Shown piece by piece: positions 34,401 to 46,764 of a stretch of 64,000 nucleotides of DNA. The DNA lies in the NCBI GenBank assembly GCA_037074705.1, contig CM073590.1, positions 92,062,947 to 92,126,946 of the forward strand, given 5' to 3'. The position numbers and the translations under genes were made by a program. The notes under the pieces are model-generated. The model was not told where the DNA came from, searched no databases, and worked only from the letters and a program-made list of their open reading frames with translations. The stretch's first letter is position 1. Each line of letters opens with the position of its first letter. The DNA comes from Zhengitettix transpicula (taxonomy: Eukaryota; Arthropoda; Insecta; Orthoptera; Tetrigidae).

Positions 34401-35960
34401 GCAGGCTGCACGCTAATATATGGCGTTATGGTTCTCGTCCTGTTTAAAAGATGTCTGCTTCGTGATTCGCTGATGACTTTGATAATAATTCGATGGATAC
34501 GTTATTGAAGCTTTTAGACTATCAAATGAATGATAACTGTTATCCCACGATATTTATATCGTAACTTGCTAAAATTCTGCCTGCGTCATTACCGATTTTT
34601 TTTTCTGCCTCATTTTTCCCCTTCAGACTTATTCATTTAATTTCTTATTTTGTATTTCACCTCGAATTCCGCACGTATACAGTCCCTGGATTTCATTTTT
34701 AGTGTCCATATTCCAAGATATTTTCGTTCACCCGTAGCCTCTGTTCTGTTTTAAGGATCTTTGGACGCCGCTAAGAAGATTATAAGTTTTTCTCATTAGT
34801 CTCCCAATTAGCTCCTGAATTCCTACTTTAAACATACAAAAAAACTTATTTTCAGTTATATATGGTATACGACAGTTAATATTTCGCAATCTGGTGTACA
34901 AGAGATATGCAAGTAACTAGTTTAATATTCCTCCAGAGCTCACGACATGGGTATACTAAATTAGTTTGGCGCTACTGAAGCAGAAGCAATAAAGTCCAGA
35001 AATCGTCAGGCACAATATTGGTAAAATGTGGATTTGCTCTGTACTGGGTTTGGAGATAGAGTGCGAAAAGTTACCGCCAAGCAGACGAGGAACTGCGGAT
35101 AATATCTGTCTGCCTGTACGAACAAACACGACATTTCCTCTCCGGCGACCTAATAGCGCCCCAGGAGGCATGCCCGAGTACTAATACAAGAAACGTGAGC
35201 CGTCCGTTGTAATCCCACCCCAATGCAGCACTGGCTGCTATTGTCTCTGCAAACAAACCGTTACCAAGTTACCGGCAACGGAAGGTGCCTGGAAATTTCT
35301 AAAATAATTTCCTCTTGTTTGCCCTGTGTGGCTGTTAAAATGCGTACCGTTTCATAAGCAGGTCGACGTCTATCGAACAAAATGTTTCTGAGAACAGTTG
35401 CATAAATACTGCTGAAATAGAGAACATAAAGGGCCATTGCTTATTCGCTATAATTCTACGATTCAGGTGTAGTTCATAGGTACAGATGACTTCATTCACG
35501 GACACGGTGTTAGATAAGACAAGTAATTTAATGGAGCACTAAATAGTCTTTGTTATATCAACTATTTAAACTATTTTCAGTATAGCTCACAGTTTAGAAG
35601 ATCTACAACACCTTCGATATTATTAGATTATCTTTATCACAAGAGAACGTGTCAGTGCCGTGACATTAGATCACTGGTGATTTCGCAATATTTGTTATAC
35701 TAGAACCGTCATTTCCTCGTCCAAAATGTTGATGAAAACATTCTACACAAACTTTAGAATTTGCGCTTTACTTACACTATCAAGGGAAAAGTACTGAACA
35801 ATTCTATTATGACAACTAAAAAATTCCTAAATTTACCATTTTTATAATCACGTTCAATGTAAAGCAATTTTATGTTAAGTACATTCCACAAAAGTTAGTC
35901 AGATTATAAATCAAAAAAACATTATGGGACAAGACAATAGTGTTTGAAGTTATACTTTCG
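34401..35960. other. No recognised feature
   Basis: Includes a GC-richer patch at about 35.05-35.28 kb with short minus-strand frames of no recognised family. Confidence 0.5.
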
Positions 35961-35964
35961 TTCA

Positions 35965-36733
35965 TTGTTCACCGAATTTAAAATCCATACGCGCATAATT
36001 ATCAGTCAACACATGTGAAATATCAATAGAAACGCATCTATTACTACGGCGGAAATATGTGTCATATATATGGCAATGGCAGCGATTAATGGAAGAACCA
36101 TACAAGAAAAAATTAATCCTAACAGATTCTCTAGCCGCTATAAATACAATAACCAACCAAAAGATATGGAATGGTATCGTCAATAAAATCAGAAAAAAAC
36201 TTATTGTTATTATAAATATCAATAATAAGGACGGATACCGGCACACAGAGGAATAGAAGGAAACGAAAAGGCGGACAAAAGTGCAAAGGCATCCTAACAA
36301 AAGAATAAAAACAACAATCCAATATGCACTAAAAATGATTGAGGACAAGCCTATGCCAGTATACTGGAGAAAGAATGGTACAAGTGTAGAAGAGGAAGGT
36401 ATTAAGGAATTTTTCACAAGGAAGTCGACAACTTTAAGGAAATATCGTACGTTGGCAATCTGTCACGGAGACAGCAGGTGGTTGTTGCTAGGTTAAGAAC
36501 TCTTCATTCTAACCTCAAGCACTCATATCTATTCTCTAGAACACCGCAACCTACATGTAACGTATACAAGGCTGCCCTGGCGACCTAGCATATCCTCTAC
36601 GACTGCCCAAAGCACGACAGGACTAGAAGTGTCACTATTCAGATACACGAGAAGGGAGATATGTACCTCAGCAGCGGAAATCAATAACCTACTAAAGTTT
36701 AGCAAGGAAAACGGCATTCAAGATCAAATATAA
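35965..36733 (+). pseudogene. LINE RNase H domain and C-terminus
   Basis: Plus-strand frames give ASITTAEICVIYMAMAAI (RNase H helix with catalytic Glu), then after a frameshift KLILTDSLAAINTI (catalytic Asp-Ser), and PAHRGIEGNEKADKSAKAS (final catalytic Asp region). Further on are RQQVVVARLRTLHSNLKHSY, LFSRTPQPTCN, HILYDCPKHDRTR and the end KFSKENGIQDQI with a stop at 36731-36733. This is the 3' end of a non-LTR retrotransposon ORF2 of the group with a C-terminal RNase H (I/R1/Jockey-like), which removes RNA from the cDNA hybrid. At least three frameshifts and two stops make it dead. The endonuclease and RT are absent upstream. Confidence 0.85.
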
Positions 36734-36983
36734 ATAGACAATGAATCTGACACTAAGAATAAAATTTATAGTTAGTATGAACTAATTGTAATAATTTCAT
36801 TTAGTAGGTATGGTAAGTCACCAATGACATTTATGTTGACGCGACTATAAACAATAAATCTAAAAATATTGAATGATTCTTTAGTGTTCTCAAATGTATA
36901 ATAGAGCTTCACTGTCAAAATTTTGTTGTCGCTAATAGTTCTACAGACATACAAGTATTCTTAAAAATTTCAGAGATAAAGTA

Positions 36984-37009
36984 ATATATATATATATATA
37001 TATATATAT
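36984..37009. repeat. (AT)n microsatellite at LTR edge
   Basis: 13 AT dinucleotides directly left of the LTR's TG. Confidence 0.9.
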
Positions 37010-37873
37010 TGTAATAATTAAAAGGTGATCTTAAATAAAAGAAATAATTAACAAAATTATTAAGATTTAAAAATTGTAATCCCTACTTTATACGCCAAAT
37101 TTCATCAAGTTAACAAACAAATATTTTATATCATTTTTGCAATTCGTTGCGTTTTAGGAAAAATACAATTTTATATTTTACAATCAAATACGTCGAAATA
37201 CTCTTTATCTCAGGGACATTACTGGGTTTGATAGTAAGAACAATCCAATTTAATAAACTAACATTAACAATTCAAACTCATTGAAGCTAATTTAATACAA
37301 TATGAAATAAAAGAAAAGCGAACGAAATCTGACTTCTAGCTTTAATCCTCGTTTACAGATTTTAAATAATTGTTTTGTACTGACGAATATCTTTCTGGTA
37401 CCAGATCTGATTCTTGGAGCTTAAGGTCAAAACTCACTAAAAAGGCCATTATTCACTGATTCTACACTTTAAATATTTAATACACACAGTCGATGTTCTC
37501 GTTCTCTGCCCCCTGGAACTTTGGATCAGCCGCTCTTCAGTCAGCCCTAGGACATAGGTCTTCTTGATGCCTCTATGCGAAATTTAGTTCAGTCTGTGTG
37601 AAGCAAAACCTTTTGCTTCCAACTTTGCGATTATTATTTGAGTCTCTCCGTCAAAACTGTTTACTCGCGTTTTATGTAAACTAATAGATCTTGCAGTTCA
37701 TACTTTTACATCAGCATCCACATTATCCCGTAACGTTAGCCGGACTGGCCTTCCTTACCAGCGCGCGGTTTCCCAACTATCGCCGACAAAGAGTCCCGAT
37801 TGTTCCTTTCAAAACTCGTGCCGCTAACAATCCAATTATATTAAAACAATTAATGGCCTCTACAATTAGTATT

Positions 37874-37875
<2 letters not shown>
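37010..37875 (-). mobile_element. Family B solo LTR
   Basis: (AT)n on both sides. Starts TGTAATAATTAAAAGG and ends TTAGTATTCA (from ATTACA). A degraded PBS unit GTAATCCCTACTTTATACGCCA lies at 37076-37097. The conserved block GGGACATTACTGGGTTTGATA is at 37213-37233, followed by AACGAAATCTGAC and CTCGTTTACAG. The splice-donor-like site has decayed to GTCAGTAC. 866 bp, no internal genes. Confidence 0.85.
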
Positions 37876-37930
<55 letters not shown>

Positions 37931-37959
37931 GTGTGTGTGCGCGTGTGTGTGTGTGTGTT
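37876..37959. repeat. Compound (AT)n(GT)n microsatellite
   Basis: About 25 AT dinucleotides followed by TGTGTGTGTGTGCGCGTGTGTGTGTGTGTGT. The listed open frame across it is an artefact. Confidence 0.95.
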
Positions 37960-37981
37960 CTGACTATTAAGGCAACATATA

Positions 37982-38130
37982 AATTAACAACAGCCAAATT
38001 GACGTCAGGAAACGAGTGACCTGACTATAAATATTTTGTTGAAGAGGTCACAAATTTAGCGACGAAAAGTAGTATAATTTTCTATAAATAAATATATTTT
38101 TCAGACTTCAAAATGGCTGTTGTTTATTTA
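37982..38130 (+). mobile_element. Inverted-repeat-bracketed hammerhead unit (Penelope-type terminus)
   Basis: AAATTAACAACAGCCAAATT (from 37981) is mirrored by AAAATGGCTGTTGTTTATTT (from 38111), giving imperfect inverted arms of about 35 bp around a hammerhead-like core. The same design is seen at 51.3-51.5 kb with different arm sequences. Confidence 0.5.
38039..38069 (+). ncRNA. Hammerhead-like motif, mutated core
   Basis: TTGAAGA (for CTGANGA), G, stem GTCAC, loop AAATTTA, stem GCGAC, then GAAAAG (for GAAACG). Four of five stem II pairs hold. Core changes make activity doubtful. Confidence 0.4.
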
Positions 38131-38759
38131 TAAATTTATTCACAGCTACAATTATATTTTTAAAATCTACTATAATGATATTTAAGCAGTGCTTATATAG
38201 AGGAAAAATATTTGTTTATTGATTCGAACGTAGCTGCCGCACACATCAATGAACAAACAAAATACTTGGAAAACAATACAAATATGATGGGTCGATTCAT
38301 TTTTTCTTCTAGACACAATCTCCTTTGAGCACAATACACTTCGGCCATAATTTACTCAACATTTTCATTCAGTCTACAATGAAAGTTTCCGAAATGATCT
38401 CGTTCGACGTTTGTTTCCTCCAGGCAAATCATATTTTCAGGTTAGGAAACAGAAAAAATAACAAAATATGTCGACTATGATGAATGTAGCAACAGTTTGA
38501 TCATCAATTCGACATTTTTGGCCCTCGAAACTGCACAAGTGTCCACACGAGTCTTTCTTCACGGAAAAGCTCTTTCTTTTTGTACTTTCTTCTTTATTTT
38601 TTTGTTTAGCGATCCAATAACGTCCTATAATATCACTTTATTTTAGATATTTTTTAAATTCTGATGAGCAAAATTCTGTATTGTAAAGAATTATTTTTGT
38701 GGGCTGGGTTTTTACGTTAAAACAAAATAAATATTTGACGAATAAAGAAATTTTATATA
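38131..38759. other. No recognised feature
   Basis: AT-rich; nothing matched. Confidence 0.5.
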
Positions 38760-39370
38760 AGTTTATTAACTCTTACCTCAGGCACCTGTGGTTTATACAT
38801 AAAAGAGATCTGCTGCCCGTACCAAATGCGTACTGCTATTCTGTGTTGCGTTGCCTGCTGTAGCTCTCGTACCGACGTACTGGCGTCGACTCAGGGGTTG
38901 ATCACTGGCTAAGGCGTCGGCCTCCGGGATTGAATGCTGGCAAGCCGTCGTACTAAATTGTGTTGTGCTATTCTGTGAACTCTTCACTAACAAATTGTGG
39001 CCCCTTTCTCACGACGATTCTGCCTCGAACTATATCAGAGACAACAACTTTACGGAGCCTCTCTTAATCACATCCACCAGCTTCGGTGAACGCAGAACAA
39101 CTGTTCTTCAAAAGCTTATCTCCACCCTTATATCCTCCCATTCTTTTACTTTTTTCATTGTTAGAAAACTTCGTCAGTTTTACTGATTCTTCCATTATCA
39201 CGAGATTTATATCACGCAGCTGCAGTTCCGTAGTCAACAATGGCTAACTATTCTGTCATGTTGAGGCCAACAATCGAGACAGGACACGAAATTACTTGGA
39301 TGGAAATATTTATCTCCTCCACCCCCACGCACGTGCACGGTTTCGAATTCTCAAGACCACAGCAAACAAC
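38760..39370 (-). mobile_element. LTR fragment related to the 62.3-kb copy
   Basis: In antisense: CTTACCTCAGGCACC (38774, sense GGTAAG donor-like), GGATATAAGGG in sense at 39.13 kb (TATA-like), then TTCCATTATCACGAGATTTA..CAGCTGCAGT..ATCGAGACA..CCCCCACGCACGTGCACGGTTTCGAATTCTC. This parallels 63.19-63.39 kb (TCCATTATCCCGAGATTTACA..CAGCTGCAGT..CACACGTGCGCGGTTCTAAATTCTC). No terminus was found at either end. Confidence 0.5.
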
Positions 39371-40800
39371 ACTTCCGAGGCAAAGAAAAACTTAAACCTA
39401 AATACACGCGTTACAGTATATATCCTCAAAACGTGTAGGAAATCGCCTTCATATTCTTCAAAACATGTTTGCCTACTGAAAATAAATGTTTCGACTGTTT
39501 TATGTCTCTTATTCATCATTAGTCACGTTAACCCGTCAGGATTTGATAAAAAAAATTTGAATCTCATCACTGAATCGATTGCGTTTTTTTCCTCGCTGGA
39601 AAACGCGGCGGTCATTTTGTCTTCATTTCTTTGAGAGATTTTTTTTATGAAATTTGAGTCACGCTACATGACTGTAAACTCAAGACCATATCAAGAATTA
39701 TGTCAATCATTATCTGCGTAGTCTTCTCTAGGATTCCTTTGAAACAATGTTCATCAGATGTAAATGACCGAACTCGTTTAACCTTATTAACGCAAATATA
39801 AACCATTTCAATCCCTGGGTGAGATGCGGCCTTAACTTCACGGAACTCGTCTTTATTTTTATTACGGATGTTTTTTTTAAAATAAGGATGCACCATGCAT
39901 TTGGATGAAAATGGGACATTTATAGTAGTTTATATAGTGTTTTTATAGCCAGTGCTAGTGAATTTAGACTCTACCAGAGAAATATTTACGATTTTTAAGA
40001 ACTTAAGGATCTAGAAAATTAAAACCATCCCTCCTTCACAATTGTACATTTTTTTAATAGTTCACATTACTTATGGTATTGATAAAATAGATATATGGAC
40101 ATGTAAAGATAATTCCAAATAAGGTATATATGATGGAATTTTTTTTTCCATAAATGTGATTATCATAATATAAAATAACCACTCTTTTCTCTAGTATTAC
40201 ATTTAAAGACTGTGTACACATTTTGTATGCGTTTGTCAGAGTGAGACAGGGCGAATGATGAAAGTATTCAAAATGACGGTGTTTTCACGTAAACCTATTA
40301 GAGTAATTGGTAACTTTTATAAAAGCCACTTGATATAATCTAAGAATGAACATTCTAAATATGAATTTAAGTTCGATTATAATTTCCAATAAATTATTTG
40401 CAATAATAAATAATTTTTGGTGTGAGGATTTTATAAACAACATTGTGGAAATCCATTGTACTGAGACAAAAATCAATTTCAATAATTGATCATTTTGTTA
40501 TATCGGCCAGACGAAATGATCTTTGTAAACTGTAATTAAGGAATATAAAACAAATGTAAGATTTCACTTTATAATCATTCTCCAATTACAAAAGTTTATT
40601 TGGATCTTAATCATTCTTCCGATTTTGATAATACCATTAATCTAGATAAGGAAACTAATTTTAATAAAACGTTAATCACATAATTGTTACATATTATGCA
40701 CAACAATTTTTTTAAATGTTAAACATTTATTAAATCATTTTTGTTAATTTATATCTTGTATTAATTTTCATTGTAAAGAGATGTAACTTTGACTATATCT
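39371..40800. other. No recognised feature
   Basis: Mostly AT-rich. An open frame at 39296-39634 overlaps LTR-like sequence and has no motif. Confidence 0.5.
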
Positions 40801-40810
40801 CTTCAGTATT

Positions 40811-41150
40811 CTTTTTGGGTGTAGACAGGCTATGTATAGGGTAATCCATATAGTGGCAACTCCCCTCTTATAGCATAGGAAAGGGATTTGAAAGGGGGGA
40901 TGTGGAAGGGTAGAGGAAGGTAGCCAAGAGTTAACTAGGGCCCCCGGCCTATATTTAAGGATCCTACCCGGCATTCGCCTAAAGAAATGCAGGATAAACC
41001 CTAGAAAAACCTGCATCAGATAGGTCGGGCATTGAGTACTTGTCCCACGCCCTTCCGATAAAGCGGGAGAGGAGTTTGCTGTGGGGACGCAGCATTCCCT
41101 TCTCCGTGCCTCGATCAGTTTAGGAGGCAGCTGGCCGACTATTCCAATGC
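40811..41150 (-). repeat. Family A repeat (CTGTCAACAC subfamily end)
   Basis: TTTTTGGGTGTAGACAGGCTATGTATAGGGTAAT at left matches the right end of the 46.2- and 46.75-kb copies in reverse. It continues through AGGATCCTACCCGGCATTCG, GGTCGGGCATTGAGTACTTG and CTCCGTGCCTCGATCAGTTT to GGCCGACTATTCCAATG, then stops. Truncated at the other end. Confidence 0.85.
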
Positions 41151-42335
41151 CTTAGTTTCATATATTTACAACAGTTGATCGAACCGTCTACAGGTTTCAA
41201 ATCACATTGTTCAAAATTAATTTTTGTTTTTTGACTGTTATAGGGGTCGTTCGTTTCTTGTGTTTGTTGTCTTACAGACATTAATTTTGTTTCTATTATG
41301 TTTTAGTTGACCCTAGATAGATCTATGTTAAGAACATTTATGTTACATGGCTGTCAATTTTAACATAGAATAAAATCCTAGGTAATGAATTTTCATGTTC
41401 AGTTGGCGGTTAGTCATAAAATTAGTTTCGAGACGGTTTGTTATGGCATTTATCGTGTCCCATAATATAGTGTGCGCCAAATGGTGCCTGAAACTTACGT
41501 TGTTGATTCGGTTGTGAAAGGAAGAAATGGGGACAACCGGAGAGAGACAATGTGGAAAATTTGGACCATCAGAGTGTATTTGCCATCGTTCGATGATAGA
41601 ATTTTCAGGGAACAGGAGTGTCCACTCGCAATTTCTCTGTGGTGATGTGATAGCTATCGTGATGCAATCACGGCGAAAATATCCCGAGAGCTGGGTATTG
41701 AAAGACTTCTGACAGCCGCCTGCCCGCGCGAATCACCATACGTGATAATGCTTATCGTGACAGAGGAGAAAACTCATATTGATTTGATAGTCCATCGTAA
41801 CTTAATTTAGAGATTGTGTATTATGTGACTAATCCACATATATATTCATTTTATTGTTGATATATTTAAATAAATTTTCTTCATACGTTTTATGACTTGG
41901 TTTTCTATGTTCTATACCTGAGACCAACGATTTAATAAATTGAAGTTTTTTTCATTTAACTAAATGATAAATTTGTACATTCATGTAAAATAAAAGGTCA
42001 AATTCCATTTCAACCGTAGGTGGTGCCATTCTACACGCTCCGAAAGTCTCCTACGAGTGTCAACTTCTCCTAGTTCCGACATTACTGCCGCCATAGCTTA
42101 TTATATGTTTATTTTTACAATATCTCAAACCAGGGATCGAAATTTGGAAATTTTTAATCAGACGAACACATGTAATCTTTTTGCCTTTGTGACTCAAATG
42201 CCCTGGCCCGATATTATTGATTCACTTTGGTGTGCTTCCAGATACTCAAAAGTTAATATTTACTGCATTTCATTGGGTTAATTTGAACTAACTACAATAT
42301 CAGACAAATAATTATGTTAATGTTATTAAATGTAA
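41151..42335. other. No recognised feature
   Basis: A mixed-composition segment at 41.45-41.75 kb has frames on the plus strand but no motif that I recognise. Confidence 0.45.
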
Positions 42336-42343
42336 CTATAGGG

Positions 42344-42533
42344 ATAGCGCGAAGGTTGTCAAAGAACAATCTGGAAGGAAGGCTACTTAAGGGAAGACCG
42401 CGGAAAAGATTTAAAGACGACGTAGAAGAGGACCTGAAGAAACTTGGGAGTCCGGAATTGGTGGAGTCGAGACTTGGATCGCAACGGGTGGAGAGGCATT
42501 GTTGAGGAGGCCAAGGCTCTAAACGAGCTTTAG
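42344..42533 (+). pseudogene. LINE reverse transcriptase C-terminal remnant
   Basis: The plus strand reads GRPRKRFKDDVEEDLKKLG and, after a one-base frameshift, VRNWWSRDLDRNGWRGIVEE followed by AKALNEL and a stop at 42531. The GRPRKRW.DDVEEDL..LGVRNW....DR..WR.IVEEAKAL pattern is a very common end of endonuclease-RT LINE polyproteins in invertebrates. Only the last 60-65 residues survive. The clade cannot be set from this end alone. AACATAGGGATCGGG follows with no A-tail. Confidence 0.8.
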
Positions 42534-42731
42534 CGCCATGGAGAACAGAATAGAACATAGGGATCGGGATAACAATCTGCTATAAACCGGAAACAGTCAC
42601 AAACATTTATTCATAACTTTTCAGGAAAGTAATTCGCACTGGACGTGCTTCACTGAATTTAATCATGATTTAGATTGCCGTTACCAAAAATGTAATTTGC
42701 AAATACAAAATTATTATAAGTAACTATATGA

Positions 42732-44098
42732 GTGCCCGGCCTTCCCCGGCTATTTACTCAAATTTTTCCTGAGTAGGTACTTCTTCGACACTAACCTTTT
42801 GGTAAACATTTTATTTAACCAAAATCAATAGCGACAGAGTTTGGAATATTTACTCATTTACGTTCCCCTCCCTCGACCTAACCCCTCGGCAACTAACTTC
42901 AAATAAATGTTTACTGACAGTATTTGGGAATTTTTTCCTACTACATAAAATAATAGTATCTAAAAAAATCATGTCGAATTAAAACATTAAAAAATACTCG
43001 TTAACTTAATAAATTGCAAAATTACTCTCGATACCTTAAGAGAGTAAATAAATACAACTTTCAACTAAATAGAGACCAAAATATACTTGGTACCCTAGAA
43101 AAATAAAAAATTTAAGAAGTAACTTAAGAAAGTTAAAACTACTCCTTTTAACCTTTTGTCAACCGCGTCCACCTCCACGAAATGGAACATAAAATTTCAT
43201 TAACCACCATAGTTAATGCGAGAATTAAACTCAACGACTTGTAAAACCTTGGAATCGATAATAATATCGGTCTATTTGGCATTACTTTTTATGGAAATCC
43301 CTTTCACCACCACCCGAACGGTAAGGGTATTTCCCTCCCTTGTCTTTTTCAGTTGAAATTAGACACTTAATACGTTTTAGGGGTCACTTAGTTTGAGTGT
43401 GATTCTAGAGTTTTTATTTGACGCTAATTCTGGTCGCTTAGGGATGTTTCGGACTCCAGCTATTTTACCCCACCTCCAGAGGCGGTAGGTGTGCCAGTGT
43501 TTGTTCCTGGATCGTAAGTAACATTTGTAAAGTTGGTTAGGAATTGGTCTACGAATTTATGATTGAAACGGAAATTTGTGTGACCTCCTTCCACCCCCAC
43601 CCCTAGGGCCTGAACTACATTTTAATCAGTATGATAAATGTCCGAACTAAACTCAGTGACTTCCATAACCACAGTCTCCGTTGTTTACTGATTACTTTAT
43701 GTTTTTCACCCACATTCTCCCCCACTTACGGGATGATCTACAACTTAACTGAAATAGTGAATGTCAGAATTAAACTCATTGACATTTATAATCCTGTATT
43801 TGACACATATCTCGGTTGTTTCGAGATTATTTTATATAACGTCCCTCTACACCCTCACTTAGTGCTGCTGACTTTCCATGCTGCACGGGTTGAAATTGTA
43901 CACTAAACCATCTAAAGAAAAAAACTAATCTCATCGACCCCGAAAACTAAATATAAACAGTAAACCGTCCGTTTAAGTTTTTATTATATTTCACTCCTTG
44001 GGAGCTTCTTAACGCTTCGAAAATCCGACAGAAAGTTTCATCGCAATCGGATGAATGGTTTAGGCGTGCATAGGAGACACGCAAACACATTAGTGAAA
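42732..44098 (+). repeat. Family C repeat, near full length
   Basis: Starts TGCCCGGCCTTCCCCGGCTA (self-complementary CCGG...CCGG), then TTCGACACTAACCTTTTGGTAAACATTT, and at least four spaced phrases of the AATTAAACTCA.TGAC..TATAA type (43.22, 43.65, 43.77 and 43.92 kb). It ends ACGCTTCGAAAATCCGACAG..TCATCGCAATCGGATGAATGG and GGAGACACGCAAACACA. Parallels 13.78-15.17 kb. A 91-codon frame inside (43631-43906) follows the repeat phrase and is not supported as coding. Confidence 0.75.
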
Positions 44099-46200
44099 AA
44101 ACAGAGAACTCACTAGTTTTATAGAAAGAGACAATTGGTTTTCATTCAAAACTTTTTAAAAAAATTATGAATTCCGCTTATAATAAGTATTCTATTTATA
44201 TTAATTTGTTAAAAATTGCTTAATATCTTTTAAATAACTATTGTTGAAAATAATTTTCTAAAAACAATTCTATTTCTAATATACTTGTTTAATTATAAAA
44301 TAATTAATTTTTGTGAAGTTATGATCAAAAAATTTAAGTCAAATTTTTAATGAAAATAACAGGTTAAATACATCATCGGCTATGAAATACACTACACTAG
44401 ACAACAAGCTATTACTTGAATAATAAAATAAAACAAATAATTTAATAAAATAAAAATAAAACGGGACACAATGTTTATTCCTTTTCTTTTTATCACCAAC
44501 GAAACTTATTCAATTTTTTATATCCATAGATTTTTCCTGCATTTTGTCATGTTCACTACATTGATGCTAAACTTAGTACTACTTGAATTCTCTATAGCGC
44601 ATTTAGTTGAAGTTTGCAGAGATTCATACCTGTATCTTTGTTCCAATTTAACACAATTTCTTCTACACGCTTCAAAACACATTACGTGGGAATTTTTGTT
44701 ACAAAAAGAATCACCATATGCTCTCTATTCAATTAATTTCATTTATTCCTCTTTAAATAATTGTGTGGTAGATAATATTAGTTACAAGAATAATTAATTT
44801 TAAACAATTGCAAGCTATCTAATATTAAATAATATTTCGCTATACAGGCATTAAACGTTTCTGTTTATCTTCTAATTACATTATTTGCATGCCCCATAGT
44901 AGTCCCCATAACAGTGCATCTCTAATGATTTAATCAATACCTTAGTATGCAACAGACTGAGTTAATTATCTGTACGGAAGTTAGGTCTTCGCATTTGAAT
45001 AGCTGTTAATTAATAACGCCCACATTAACTTACAGAAACATTGATTCTTCATTCGTTGTTTATAATTCTAGACATTTGCAATGTTAATGGAATCGTAATA
45101 AAATACGAGAACTTGAAACAGTAACAGTAAAATCAGTAAACTTTCCTACAAGGAGAGTTATTTCCATTACAGAATTCGAATAACATGTTTGCCTGTTTAA
45201 TGAAAACGTATTAGTTTCTATCAATATTCTCATCCATTCACAGGAAGAGGAAATTATTATATACAAATATTGGTGCAAATGTGGTTTTATTATTTGATAT
45301 CATGTAAATATGCTAATTTTACATATGCCAGTATACATAGTAATTATTTGGGTAGGTTGTATTGAATAAATTATTTAATAAAAATATACATATAATTTAT
45401 TGTTACTAAATTTCAAAATCAAGGTCTTTAAAATATATATATCAAAAGTTCATGATTCGTGGGCTTAGTGCTGCAGAAATCTCGTCATACGCATCTCGAT
45501 GCGGAAATTCAGACCTGATTGTTTGTTTTTTCTCTCGTTGGCCAGGAGCATTGACGGTGGTGACTCAAGGATGGTTCTCGGAATTTCAGGCTGTGTGTGC
45601 AAAGTTCCCCCTGGCTTCGTTTCAGCTCAGCAACACGTAGTCTCGAAAACGGGCAATAAACTGCGGTCAAGTGGCCTTTTTCAGATCTGCGCCTGAATTG
45701 AGTTTCGTTCTCTTTCTCACTAGTCTGTTTACTTAACTCTGCATTGGACTTGCACTGTTCTTCCTAGACTGCGATGACAGACTGTGCATGAAACACTCAC
45801 AATTCTTTCTAAGTTCCGGCATCTACGGTGAACTACTCATGTCTCTATCATAACTCTCCGACTTTCTTCTCTGAGATATGGTCAAATACTCATTCTACGA
45901 AACTCGACAATTTCTTTCCCCACCTCAGGGGTGGAAACCGAATCACCTAACCTCTCTCCGCCAATCAATTTAAAATATTTAACTTCACGAAGCCCAATAC
46001 TAAGTTGTGTTCAGAATATTTCCGGGTTAACGTCCGCTTGGTGAAAATTTTCTCAAGCGACCCTCCTAATCCATTAGAATTGTGTTTTGAAATGTCCGCA
46101 TTCTGTATTCCCGATACGGACTGCGCCTGCTATGATCAGAAATTCCAATGACCGACTTGCAGCTGGATTGTGCTTAAATACAATTAAAATAAATCCGTTT
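44099..46200. other. No recognised feature
   Basis: 44.1-45.44 kb is very AT-rich with a 108-codon plus-strand frame (44471-44797) that looks hydrophobic by base composition only. 45.45-46.14 kb is GC-richer and LTR-like in texture, but I find no LTR landmark there. Confidence 0.45.
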
Positions 46201-46202
46201 TT

Positions 46203-46752
46203 GCACTAAGGTTCCAATTGAAGCCTGCGAGAGGATTCTCTCGCAGGTAACCTGCGAGGGATGTTCTCTCGCAGGCAGAACCTTTTAGGAGAGATACGAA
46301 GGGTCTGCCTTTTCCTCTCCGTTTTTGAACTAAGGTTCCCACAAGCCGAGGCACCTCGGCCTGTTTTGAGAGGTGTATGTTCCGGGGTCACAGACCTTGG
46401 GCATACGGTAACAGTTGTTCGCTATTCCCATTGGAATAGTAGGCCAGCTGCCTCCTAAACTGGTCGAGGCCCGGAGAATGGAATGCTGCGTCCCCACAGC
46501 AAACTCCTCTCCCGCTGCCGGAAGGGCGTGGGACAAGTACCCAATGTCCGACCTACCTGATTCAGTTTTTCTAGGGTTTTCCCTGCATTTCTTTAGGCGA
46601 ATGCCGGGTAGGATCCTTAAAATATAGCCCGGGGGCCCAAGTTAACCCCTGGCTACCTTCCTCTACCCTTCCGCATCACCCCTTTCCTATGCTATAAGAG
46701 GGGAGTTGCCACTATTTGTATTACCCTATACATAGCCTGTCAACACCAAAAG
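46203..46752 (+). repeat. Family A repeat, first of a tandem pair
   Basis: The 5' part has a perfect hairpin, CCTGCGAGAG (46224-46233), GATT, CTCTCGCAGG (46238-46247), followed by CCTGCGAGGGATGTTCTCTCGCAGG. It continues through all family A blocks to ACCCTATACATAGCCTGTCAACACC and an A-run. The next copy begins within about 20 bp. Confidence 0.9.
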
Positions 46753-46764
46753 AAAAAAAATTGG

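Noticed and set aside
35962..36417. 151-codon minus-strand open frame
   Set aside because: It is the reverse-strand shadow of the LINE RNase H remnant, which has clear motifs on the plus strand.
38900..38945. TGGCTAAGGCGTCGG..GGGATTGAATGCTGG, resembling tRNA A and B boxes
   Set aside because: Box spacing is too short and the B box is poor; it lies within LTR-like sequence.
44471..44797. 108-codon hydrophobic open frame, possible membrane protein
   Set aside because: Hydrophobicity follows from TTT/TTA-rich composition; no receptor or transporter signature.
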